Shown here piece after piece: positions 36,111 to 43,417 of a stretch of DNA of 64,000 nucleotides. This DNA is from an uncultured Roseburia sp. GTDB taxonomy: Bacteria; Bacillota; Clostridia; Lachnospirales; Lachnospiraceae. Within the stretch, counting starts at the first letter, position 1; every line of letters starts with the position of its first letter. The stretch is from contig CAJTOI010000012.1 of the NCBI GenBank assembly GCA_910577925.1, positions 1 to 64,000 of the forward strand, written 5' to 3'. Position numbers and translations under genes: made by a program. Below the pieces are notes generated by a model. The model was not told the origin of the DNA, ran no database searches, and saw nothing but the letters and a program-made list of their open reading frames with translations.

Positions 36111-37199
36111 ATGATTGACAATCTGACATTAAAAAATTTTAAGTGCTTTGAAAAACTGGATATTGACCTGAAAAACGTAACGGTTTTTACCGGTGTCAAC
36201 GGAATGGGAAAATCGACTGTGATACAGTCGCTGCTGCTGCTTGCGCAGTCAAGGATGCGGGGACTGGATAAGAGGGGATTGTATCTGAACGGAACATATG
36301 TCGACCTGGGAAATGCACAGGATGTTGTTTTCGATAAGGCAATTGACGAGGAGATAGAGATTACCTATACGACATCAGACGGCAATCACTCTGTGAATCG
36401 TTTTGGGTATGAACAGGATGCGGACTTTCTTCCGTGCCTAAGCGGAGACGAAAGCAGTCAGCCGTTTGTCGAAAATGTGCTCGTGTATCTGTCAGCTTAT
36501 CGAATCAAACCGCAGGCACGATACGGAGTAATTAACGAAAAGGAACTGCAGGGCCGCGATTTCGGCAATAACGGTGAATATACGCTGCAGTATTTAAGCG
36601 TATACGGTGATGCGGGCATAAAGAATCCGCATGTGGCGGAGGAGGATGAGCGAGGGACGTCTTTAATGAATCAGACGCGTCTTTGGATGGACCGCATTTC
36701 ACCGGGGGTCTCGCCTCAGATAAAAGTGATGATGGAGACGAGGAGCACGGAACTGACATTTGACTTTGTAGAGGGGAAGGTAAAGTCAAATTCATATAAA
36801 AGCGTAAATGTCGGTTTTGGGATTACCTATGTTTTGCCGGTAGTCGTTGCGCTGTTATCGGCGGAAAAAGGAGATATGGTTATTATAGAAAATCCGGAGG
36901 CGCATATTCACCCTGCGGGGCAGCGGATGTTGGGGGAGTTAATTGCGCGCGCCGGAGCCGGCGGCGTACAGGTACTGGTGGAAACTCACAGCGAGCATAT
37001 CGTAAACGGGATACGCATTTCGGTAAAAGAAAAACAGATTGATAAGAGCGATGTACAGGTAGCCTTTTTCTATAAAGACGAGGAGAATGACTACAGGCAC
37101 ACCTATAAAGCCCTGAAAATTAACGGAGACGGAAAAATGAGCAGCTGGCCGAAGGGCTTTTTCGACGAATGGGAAAAGGCTTTGATCGAACTGCTGTAG
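36111..37199 (+). CDS. AAA/RecF-like ATPase of the DUF3696 type, candidate defence component
   Basis: A 362-residue ABC/SMC-like ATPase. It starts IDNLTLKNFKCFEKLDIDL, the opening typical of OLD/RecF-like ATPases, with Walker A GVNGMGKSTVIQSLLLLAQ. The second half has VGFGITYVLPVVVALLSA, Walker B DMVIIENPEAHIHPAGQ and the switch LVETHSEHIVNGIR, and ends WPKGFFDEWEKALIELL, the DUF3696-like tail. No TOPRIM domain is visible. GGGGGAATTT precedes the ATG. It most likely works with the DUF262 protein upstream; ATPase-plus-DUF262 pairs are common in defence islands. Confidence 0.88.
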   Translation: MIDNLTLKNFKCFEKLDIDLKNVTVFTGVNGMGKSTVIQSLLLLAQSRMRGLDKRGLYLNGTYVDLGNAQDVVFDKAIDEEIEITYTTSDGNHSVNRFGYEQDADFLPCLSGDESSQPFVENVLVYLSAYRIKPQARYGVINEKELQGRDFGNNGEYTLQYLSVYGDAGIKNPHVAEEDERGTSLMNQTRLWMDRISPGVSPQIKVMMETRSTELTFDFVEGKVKSNSYKSVNVGFGITYVLPVVVALLSAEKGDMVIIENPEAHIHPAGQRMLGELIARAGAGGVQVLVETHSEHIVNGIRISVKEKQIDKSDVQVAFFYKDEENDYRHTYKALKINGDGKMSSWPKGFFDEWEKALIELL

Positions 37200-37225
37200 G
37201 TTTGGATGATACAAGGGATGAAGGG

Positions 37226-37318
37226 ATGATAATAGCGGTAAACGACATATCGTTTTTGTGGGGGTTTGATACCCCGTATCATGCCGCAGGATTATCCGCT
37301 GATAAAAGCGCTGTATGA
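37226..37318 (+). other. short frame that may be the lost N-terminus of the third cassette gene
   Basis: Behind AAGGGATGAAGGG, an ATG at 37226 opens a 30-codon frame beginning MIIAVNDISFLWGFDTPYHA, which looks like genuine protein. It then stops in the middle of the first codons of the next gene, which is read in a different frame. The two frames together resemble one gene interrupted by a frameshift or small deletion. No other feature of this 66-base gap stands out apart from a GGGGT/ACCCC mini-hairpin. Confidence 0.4.
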
Positions 37319-37886
37319 GATCAGGGAAGAAAATATGGAGCAGTTTCTGCTTATTTTACAGATTTTGACACAGTGCGGGGAGGAGGAAGATACAGGCGGA
37401 GACGAGTTTGTGATAGGAGAATATGGTTCGACGCACTGCGCGTTTCACAGAGAAAATTTTCTGCTCAGCATTGCTTCAGACGAGCGGTTTGAAGGCGATA
37501 CGGTAGAAGGAAATTTAAACGGCGCCGAAGTGTGTGTGATAAGGAATATTTCAGATGAAACCCACAAGTATGTATATTGGAATGAGCTGGGGTTCCGGGA
37601 ATACGAACTCAATCAGAAGCATGGCGGCAGAGAATATTACAGAAGCGGCGGAAAGAAGGTAGGCATTGCTCCGGAGACGGATGAACTGGGACAGAAATTG
37701 CTGAATGAAGCGGTGGAAATCGGACATAAATTATTTGCCGTAGACCGTGAAAACGGAAACCGTATTTTTGAGTTCCGGCATTCTTATGCGAATAAGTTTC
37801 ATGGGTTTCAGCAGGAAGAACTGACGCCGGATTTGAGAAAAATGATTTTAAGGAAAGTGTGTGCATATGAAGCAGCAAGCGTTTAA
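37266..37886 (+). CDS. third gene of the DUF262-ATPase cassette, unknown function
   Basis: A 206-residue acidic, soluble protein with no family I can name. The middle reads VIRNISDETHKYVYWNELGF and the C-terminal part REYYRSGGKKVGIAPETDEL, then NRIFEFRHSYANKFHGFQ, a basic/aromatic pattern suggestive of a nuclease or binding domain but not diagnostic. The only starts are a TTG at 37266 and an ATG at 37281, neither with a well-placed ribosome binding site. An out-of-frame ORF just upstream looks like its missing N-terminus. It overlaps the glycosidase start by 20 bases. Placed in the cassette by orientation, spacing and base composition. Confidence 0.6.
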   Translation: MIPRIMPQDYPLIKALYEIREENMEQFLLILQILTQCGEEEDTGGDEFVIGEYGSTHCAFHRENFLLSIASDERFEGDTVEGNLNGAEVCVIRNISDETHKYVYWNELGFREYELNQKHGGREYYRSGGKKVGIAPETDELGQKLLNEAVEIGHKLFAVDRENGNRIFEFRHSYANKFHGFQQEELTPDLRKMILRKVCAYEAASV

Positions 37887-39351
37887 TCCTTACCTGCCGA
37901 GCTGGGAGTATGTCCCGGACGGGGAGCCGCGCGTGTTCGGCGACAGGGTATATGTCTACGGGTCCCATGACGCGTTCGGCGCGCCGATTTTCTGCGTGAA
38001 TGATTACGTCTGCTGGTCGGCGCCGGTGAACGACTTGTCGGACTGGAGATGCGAGGGCGTCATCTACAAAAGAAAGCAGGACCCGCAGAATAAACTGGGA
38101 ATCCGCGCGCTCTATGCACCCGATGCCGTGCAGGGGCCGGACGAGAGATATTATTTATACTATGCCTTTGATTTTCTGGGGCGGATGGGCGTGGCGGTCT
38201 GCGATACTCCGGCGGGGAAATACGAATTTTACGGGCATGTGCATTTTAAAGACGGCCATGTGTGGGGAACGAAAAGCGGGGAGCCGTTTGCGTTTGACCC
38301 GGGCGTGCTGGCGGATGCGGACGGCAGGATTTATCTGTTTTCGGGTTTTGCGGTGAAGGTGCCGCGGCCTGCGTCAAGGTGGCATAACCTGACAAACGAG
38401 GGCGGCGTAATGCTCGAACTTGAGCGGGATATGGTGACAATTAAGGCGGGGCCGAAGCTGCTGTTCCCGGTAAAGGGAAAAGACGGCTGTTTTGAACATC
38501 ATGCGTTTTTCGAGGCGAGTTCAATTCGGAACGTGGACGGCAGATATTGTTTTGTCTATTCGTCCCAGCACAACCATGAACTCTGTTATGCGGCGGCGGA
38601 CAAGCCGGAAGGCCCCTACGAATACGGCGGCACGCTGGTGGACCTGGGCGATCTGTACCTGAACGGGAACGAGGATGAAAGCCGCGCGGTCAATTATCTC
38701 GGAAATACGCACGGCGGTATGGCGGAAATCGGCGGCGAGTGGTACATTTTCTATCACCGCCACACAAACCGCAGCTCCTATGCAAGGCAGGCGTGTGCGG
38801 AAAAACTGGAGCGGACGAAAGACGGCGGGTTTCGACAGGCCGAGGTCACAAGCTGCGGATTGAATCCCGGGCCGTTAAGAGGAGTCGGCAGCTATGAGGC
38901 GCGGATTGCCTGCAATCTGTGGTCCGCGGAGGGCGCGGGGCGTTACGACTGTGGGCTGCCGAAGCTGCGGTTCCGAAACCACCCGTATTTTACACAGACG
39001 GGAGGGGACAGGGAGCGTGACGGAGACCAGTATATCGCAAATATGCGAAACGGAGCCGCCGCGGGATTTAAGTACTTTTGGATAGACGGAGCCGATGCGA
39101 TCTGCGTGGAGGCGCGGGGGCGTGCGGACGGAAACATGCAGGTTTCGGCATATCCGGATTTTCGGGAGATCAGCGCGGATATACCCATACGGTTAACGGC
39201 AGGCAGGGGCGGCGTATTTACCGGGGCATTTCATATGGAACCGGGGAAACGGGCGCTGTATATCAGATACCTCGGCGAAGGGGCGGTCGATTTTATCCGG
39301 TTTGAGCTAAAGTGTTCGGGGCAGGGACATATAGCCGGAGATACGGCTTGA
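37867..39351 (+). CDS. glycoside hydrolase family 43 with C-terminal CBM6-like domain
   Basis: A five-bladed-propeller glycosidase (494 aa) without signal peptide, so it acts on imported oligosaccharides; xylosidase/arabinofuranosidase is likely. The N-terminus reads FNPYLPSWEYVPDGEPRVF and YVYGSHDAFG. The central Asp region is LYAPDAVQGPDERYYLYYA, and the acid Glu lies in HAFFEASSIRNVDGRYCFVY. Residues from about 370 form a beta-sandwich, with DGADAICVEARGRADGNMQV and GAVDFIRFEL typical of CBM6-like modules. The ATG at 37867 follows AAGGAAAG; a GTG two codons earlier is possible. Its start lies inside the preceding cassette gene. Confidence 0.88.
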   Translation: MKQQAFNPYLPSWEYVPDGEPRVFGDRVYVYGSHDAFGAPIFCVNDYVCWSAPVNDLSDWRCEGVIYKRKQDPQNKLGIRALYAPDAVQGPDERYYLYYAFDFLGRMGVAVCDTPAGKYEFYGHVHFKDGHVWGTKSGEPFAFDPGVLADADGRIYLFSGFAVKVPRPASRWHNLTNEGGVMLELERDMVTIKAGPKLLFPVKGKDGCFEHHAFFEASSIRNVDGRYCFVYSSQHNHELCYAAADKPEGPYEYGGTLVDLGDLYLNGNEDESRAVNYLGNTHGGMAEIGGEWYIFYHRHTNRSSYARQACAEKLERTKDGGFRQAEVTSCGLNPGPLRGVGSYEARIACNLWSAEGAGRYDCGLPKLRFRNHPYFTQTGGDRERDGDQYIANMRNGAAAGFKYFWIDGADAICVEARGRADGNMQVSAYPDFREISADIPIRLTAGRGGVFTGAFHMEPGKRALYIRYLGEGAVDFIRFELKCSGQGHIAGDTA

Positions 39352-39397
39352 AGCGCCTGCACAGGCGTGTTATGATGACAGAGAGGAGGCGTGTACA

Positions 39398-40236
39398 TTG
39401 GGAAAACATACGGTGAGAACGCAGAGAAGAGGGATGCTCCGCCGTATCTGTCTGCTGCTTTTGACGGCGCTGCTTTTGGGCGCGGCGGCACCCGCGGAAG
39501 TTCTGGCGGGGAATACGATCGGCGATTTTACAGGCGAACTGAAACTGCCCGCGATGAGCAGCACGGATATCACCCTGAGTGTGGGACAGACGAAGACGCT
39601 TAAGGTCGCGGGAGTCGGCAGGAAACTGAGCTGGAGCAGCAGTAAAAAGAGTGTGGCGGCCGTGACGGACAAGGGAAAAGTCACGGCAGTCGGAAAAGGC
39701 GCCGCAACCATTACGGCGAGAGCCGGCGCAAGGAAATATACCTGCAGGGTGCTGGTGTGTCAGGCGGCGTCCGGCAGCAGCGAGGTCGATAAAAAAATTC
39801 AGTCCGTCATCCGCAAAAAGATTAAGGCGGGGATGACGGATGCGGAGAAAGTAAAGGCGGTACACGATTATATTGCGCTGAACTGTGCATACGACTATTC
39901 CAATTACTTAAACGGAACCGTCCCGCACGAATCCTACACGGCGGCCGGTGTTCTGCTGAAGAGAAAGGGTGTGTGTCAGGGCTATGCGGAGGCGTTTGGG
40001 CTGTTTATGGACGCCTAACGACAGCTGCGGCGGGGAAAAATCTGGCCAAGCAGTACAAAAAAGGCAGCCGGACGCTGACTCTGATCGTGCCGCAGTCCGC
40101 ATATCGGAAAAACAGTTCGTTTCTGTTTGACGCGGTGCAGAAGATGGGAGAGTCGCTTGGAACTGCGGTCGGAGGATACAGCTACAGGATGAACGGGTAC
40201 GGAAGCTATCTTATTTTTACGGTATATTTGAGTTGA
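39398..40236 (+). pseudogene. broken secreted Ig-like/transglutaminase-like protein gene
   Basis: TTG at 39398 behind GAGGAGG opens a 206-codon frame: signal peptide (LLLLTALLLGAAAPAEVLAG), a BIG2-type Ig-like domain (ITLSVGQTKTLKVAGVG, then KVTAVGKGAATITARAG), and the start of a transglutaminase-like domain (VKAVHDYIALNCAYDYSNY, then GVCQGYAEAFGLFMDA with the catalytic-type Cys). It stops there, before the His and Asp of the domain. About seventy codons of a protein C-terminus follow in another frame (LTLIVPQSAYRKNSSFLFDA onward, ending 40236). I read this as an internal deletion plus frameshift in a once longer gene. Confidence 0.7.
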
Positions 40237-40285
40237 TGACGCGGCGCACGGAGAACGGTGCAAAGCAGAGAAGGGAGAATCAGTG

Positions 40286-40837
40286 ATGAGCAGAATCGGA
40301 ATTTTTATGGCAGACGGCTGTGAGGAGATTGAGGGCCTTACCGTTGTGGACATTGCGCGCAGGGCGAACATGGAAATCGTGATGATTTCCGTTACCGGCA
40401 AAAGGGAAGTGACGGGTTCCCACGACGTGACGTTTCTCGCGGATACGCTCGCAGACGAAGTAGACTACGATGCGCTGGACGGGATCGTGCTTCCGGGAGG
40501 AATGCCGGGAACGCTGCGCCTCGGGGAGAATGAAACGGTAAATACGGTAATCAAAAGTTTTGCGGCGGCAGGCAAGCTCGTCTGTGCAATCTGTGCGGCG
40601 CCGAGTGTTCTGGGTGCGGCCGGGATCTTAAACGGAAAACGCGCAACCTGCCATCCGGGCTTTGAGGAGAAGCTTATCGGGGCAGAGACGAGCGAAGATG
40701 CGGTCGTGCGCGACGGCGCCGTGATCACCAGCCGCGGCATGGGTACCGCGATTCCGTTTGCGCTTGAGATCGTACGGTACTTTTCCGACGAAGAGACGGT
40801 GGAGCAGATAAGAAAAGGCCTTGTGTACGCGCAGTAA
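40286..40837 (+). CDS. DJ-1/PfpI family protein
   Basis: A 183-residue flavodoxin-like protein of the DJ-1/PfpI/ThiJ family. The nucleophile Cys103 sits in LVCAICAAPSVLGAAG at the nucleophile elbow, and the partner Glu16 in MADGCEEIEGL. GIVLPGGMPGTLRLGEN and VITSRGMGTAIPFALEIV are standard family stretches. Members are protein/metabolite deglycases, chaperones or redox sensors, and the exact role is open. The start at 40286 follows AAGGGAGAA; an adjacent GTG is in frame. Confidence 0.9.
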   Translation: MSRIGIFMADGCEEIEGLTVVDIARRANMEIVMISVTGKREVTGSHDVTFLADTLADEVDYDALDGIVLPGGMPGTLRLGENETVNTVIKSFAAAGKLVCAICAAPSVLGAAGILNGKRATCHPGFEEKLIGAETSEDAVVRDGAVITSRGMGTAIPFALEIVRYFSDEETVEQIRKGLVYAQ

Positions 40838-40901
40838 GAGCTTTCCTCCCAGCAGACAAAAGGCGTATGTTCCCCTGCTTGCCGAGAGAAAAAGGGCGGC
40901 A

Positions 40902-40961
40902 AAAAGCTCCCGCATCGGGGCAGAGACAGGAATGTCTCTGTTCCGGGATGCGGGAGCTTTT
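40902..40961. terminator. bidirectional terminator between DJ-1 and spore protein genes
   Basis: AAAAGCTCCCGCAT (40902-40915) and ATGCGGGAGCTTTT (40948-40961) are a perfect 14-bp stem, with an inner CAGAGACA/TGTCTCTG stem. T runs lie on both sides, so it can end transcription of both convergent genes. Confidence 0.85.
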
Positions 40962-40965
40962 CATC

Positions 40966-41037
40966 TGTTGCAAATGATTTATTTGTTGCAAAGTACTTAT
41001 TTGCGACAAAGTACTTATTTGCGGCAAATGATTTATT
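40966..41037. repeat. four tandem 18-bp repeats at the 3' end of the spore protein gene
   Basis: Four contiguous copies start at 40966, 40984, 41002 and 41020, with unit TGTTGCAAATGATTTATT and variants in a few positions (GTACTT for ATGATT, TGCGAC or TGCGGC for TGTTGC). The last copy overlaps the stop codon of the minus-strand spore protein. Read in that gene's frame, every unit is six codons and contains AAA-TAA, so the gene is followed by a series of in-frame stops. Confidence 0.9.
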
Positions 41038-41254
41038 TGCCTGACATCTGCTCTTCCTGCTTCATGATCATTTTCTTGACCATCTCACCGCCGATGCTGC
41101 CGGCCTGTGCGGAAGTTAAGTCGCCGTTGTAACCTGCCTTAAGAGGTACTCCGAGCTCGCTTGCAACTTCCTGCTTAAAGCGGTTCATTGCCTCTTTTGC
41201 CTGCGGCACTGCCATCTGGTTTGTGTTGGAACCTGAATTGTTAGATCCACTCAT
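41033..41254 (-). CDS. small acid-soluble spore protein, alpha/beta type
   Basis: A 73-residue DNA-binding spore coat-of-DNA protein that protects the spore chromosome. The N-terminal part is Asn/Ser-rich, followed by AVPQAKEAMNRFKQEVASEL, which contains the germination-protease recognition region, and GYNGDLTSAQAGSIGGEMVK, the core motif of alpha/beta SASPs. The ATG at 41254 is chosen because GGAGG lies nine bases before it; the in-frame ATG 15 bases further out contains that site. It shows that the host is a spore former. Expression is presumably by a forespore sigma factor; no such promoter was assigned. Confidence 0.93.
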   Translation of the reverse strand: MSGSNNSGSNTNQMAVPQAKEAMNRFKQEVASELGVPLKAGYNGDLTSAQAGSIGGEMVKKMIMKQEEQMSGK

Positions 41255-41368
41255 GGTTTTTTCCTCCATTTTTTACATTTGTTTTTGTATCAGAAATACG
41301 AGTTGTATTTCCTAATCCTATTATTTACGGCAAAAGGGATATTATGTTGGAAAATTTTGAGAATTGCC

Positions 41369-41398
41369 TTGACAATGAAAAAGTATTGTGCGTATACT
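41369..41398 (+). promoter_or_regulatory. promoter for the leader peptide and ABC exporter
   Basis: TTGACA (41369-41374), 18-base spacer, TATACT (41393-41398). The transcript would start near 41405, giving a leader of about 270 bases that carries a short ORF and a terminator before the first transporter gene. Confidence 0.85.
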
Positions 41399-41450
41399 AA
41401 TATGCAGAAGATACAGCGCATGAAAATTTTGAGAAAAGGAGGTAATAAGT

Positions 41451-41558
41451 ATGATTAAGCTGCGGAGCGTGTTATCACAGAAGAATCGGAATATTACCTC
41501 GGTGAGAGTGACGGATGGCTGTCGGAAGATAAGCTGCAGCTGTCCATGTGTCATATAA
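41451..41558 (+). CDS. 35-residue Cys-rich leader peptide
   Basis: A small ORF with an excellent ribosome binding site (AAAAGGAGGTAATAAGT before the ATG). The peptide is basic in its first half and ends GCRKISCSCPCVI, with four Cys in the last twelve residues. It lies between a consensus promoter and an intrinsic terminator, directly upstream of a heterodimeric multidrug ABC exporter. Bacillus subtilis bmrB-bmrCD has the same plan: translation of a leader peptide, disturbed by ribosome-targeting antibiotics, decides read-through. I propose an analogous leader. A Cys-rich exported or modified peptide is the alternative. No conserved family is recognised. Confidence 0.7.
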   Translation: MIKLRSVLSQKNRNITSVRVTDGCRKISCSCPCVI

Positions 41559-41617
41559 GACGCGTGTACGGCCGGAGACAATACAGCATCGCACTCGAAG
41601 TTTTCCTGTGGATATGA

Positions 41618-41651
41618 GACCGTGGTAATACATGTACCATGGTCTTTTTTT
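41618..41651 (+). terminator. attenuator terminator before the ABC exporter genes
   Basis: GACCGTGGTA (41618-41627) pairs with TACCATGGTC (41635-41644, one G-U) around a seven-base loop, followed by seven T. It lies 60 bases after the leader ORF stop and 24 bases before the transporter start, so it must be bypassed for exporter expression. Confidence 0.85.
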
Positions 41652-41674
41652 GTGCGCTGAGAAGGAGGGGATTT

Positions 41675-43417
41675 ATGAAAAAGTTACATACGTATATCGG
41701 ACGTTACTGGTATGGATATCTGTTTGCCGTTTTCTGTATGGTGGCGTCGATCGTGCTGGATATGGTTTATCCGATGATCACGGAACATATTGTGGATGAT
41801 GTTATGATTGACGGAAAAGCGGAACTTCTGACAGGTCTTCTGGTCGGAATCGCGCTGGTCGGAATCGGCCGGAGCGTGTTCGGCTACTGTACGGAGTTTT
41901 CGTTTGATGTAATCTCGGCGAAAATCGGAACCGAGATGCGAAAGGATCTGTTTGACCATATCCAGACGCTTTCGATGAATTATTTTGACAATACGAATAC
42001 GGGGGAGCTGATGGCCCGCGTAAAGGATGATATCGATAAGGTCTGGAACGCAATGGGCTATGTCGGGATGCTGGTGATCAATCTGGTGATTCATGTATCG
42101 TTTGTGCTTTACTGCATGTTTACGCGCAGCGCAAAATTGGCTCTGATACCGCTTTTCACAATGATGATCTGCGGGATTACGGCCATTGTGATGGAGCGGA
42201 AGTTAGACAAAGTTTATGAGGATATCAGCGAGGAGAATGCGGTTCTGACGACCGTGGCGGAGGAGAATCTTGCAGGGGTACGGACGGTCAAGGCGTTTGC
42301 GAGGGAAAAGCACGAGATTGCAAAGTTTTTGTCGCACAACAAACGTTACTATGAGCTGAATATCGCGCAGTCAAAGACGCTCGTGCGCTATTATCCGCTG
42401 TTTCAGTTCGTGGGAAAGGCGCTTCCGGTCTGTACCGCGGTGCTTGGCGGAGCGCTCGTGATGAAAGGGGAGATGACGCTGGGTGTGCTGGTGGCGTTTG
42501 TCGAGTACAGCAGAAACTGTACCTGGCCGATGGAGATGCTCGGATGGCTCGCAAACGACGTGTCCGCAGCCGTGGCATCTTACCGGAAAATACAAAAGAT
42601 TTACGGGGAGAGGGCGGCGATCACCGACTGCGAAGAGCCTGTGACGCTCCCGGAAGTAAAGGGCGATATCCGCTTTGAGCATGTGGATTTTTCGCTGGGG
42701 GGAAAGGAGATTCTTGCGGATGTGAGCTTTGTGCTTCCGGCAGGGAAAACGCTTGGAATTATGGGCGCGACCGGTTCCGGAAAATCCTCGCTGATCAATC
42801 TCTTGCAGCGCTTTTACGACGTGAGCGCGGGAACCGTTTTCGTGGACGGCGTGGATGTGAAAAAACTATCGCTGCGTCAGCTGCGCAGCAGTATTTCGGT
42901 AGTGCTGCAGGACGTGTTCCTGTTTTCCGATACCATCGAGGAAAATATCAGGATGGGACAGCGGAACAGAATGAAGCCGGATACGGTGCGTCTGGCGGCC
43001 GAGCGGGCGCAGGCGAAGGGATTTATCGAGAAGATGGAAGAGCAGTATGAGACGGTCATTGGCGAGCGCGGCGTCGGCCTTTCCGGCGGGCAGAAGCAGC
43101 GCATCAGCATTGCGAGGGCGCTCGCAAAGCACAGTCCCATACTGGTGTTCGATGACTCGACCTCGGCGCTCGACATGGAGACAGAGCGGGAAATTCAAAA
43201 GACGCTTAACGCGTTGGAGGGGACAACGAAAATCATAATCGCCCACCGTATCTCCGCGGTGCGCCGCGCGGATGAAATCATCTATCTGGCGGACGGGAAA
43301 ATCGCGGAGCGCGGAACGCACGAGGAACTGCTGGCAAAGAAAGGACTGTACTACGCCACTTATCTGGCGCAGTACGGAGAAGTGGGAGGTAACTATGGCT
43401 GTCAATTCGTTTCGTGA
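41675..43417 (+). CDS. ABC exporter half-transporter, BmrC/LmrC-like (degenerate ATP site)
   Basis: Type IV ABC exporter subunit (580 aa), with six membrane helices over residues 15-310 and a nucleotide-binding domain from about 340. Walker A is GATGSGKSSLINLLQRFYD and the signature LSGGQKQR. Walker B reads ILVFDDSTSALD, with Asp in place of the catalytic Glu. This substitution marks the inactive-site subunit of heterodimeric multidrug exporters such as BmrC and LmrC. The ATG at 41675 follows GAAGGAGGGG. The next gene overlaps its end by 23 bases. Drug export is inferred from family and regulation. Confidence 0.9.
   Translation: MKKLHTYIGRYWYGYLFAVFCMVASIVLDMVYPMITEHIVDDVMIDGKAELLTGLLVGIALVGIGRSVFGYCTEFSFDVISAKIGTEMRKDLFDHIQTLSMNYFDNTNTGELMARVKDDIDKVWNAMGYVGMLVINLVIHVSFVLYCMFTRSAKLALIPLFTMMICGITAIVMERKLDKVYEDISEENAVLTTVAEENLAGVRTVKAFAREKHEIAKFLSHNKRYYELNIAQSKTLVRYYPLFQFVGKALPVCTAVLGGALVMKGEMTLGVLVAFVEYSRNCTWPMEMLGWLANDVSAAVASYRKIQKIYGERAAITDCEEPVTLPEVKGDIRFEHVDFSLGGKEILADVSFVLPAGKTLGIMGATGSGKSSLINLLQRFYDVSAGTVFVDGVDVKKLSLRQLRSSISVVLQDVFLFSDTIEENIRMGQRNRMKPDTVRLAAERAQAKGFIEKMEEQYETVIGERGVGLSGGQKQRISIARALAKHSPILVFDDSTSALDMETEREIQKTLNALEGTTKIIIAHRISAVRRADEIIYLADGKIAERGTHEELLAKKGLYYATYLAQYGEVGGNYGCQFVS

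Noticed and set aside
40966..41037. CRISPR array
   Set aside because: The repeats are contiguous 18-bp units without spacers and no cas gene is present, so this is a minisatellite.
41451..41558. RiPP precursor with the ABC pair as its dedicated exporter
   Set aside because: No modification enzyme or C39 peptidase domain is nearby, and the terminator placement fits attenuation better; retained only as an alternative.
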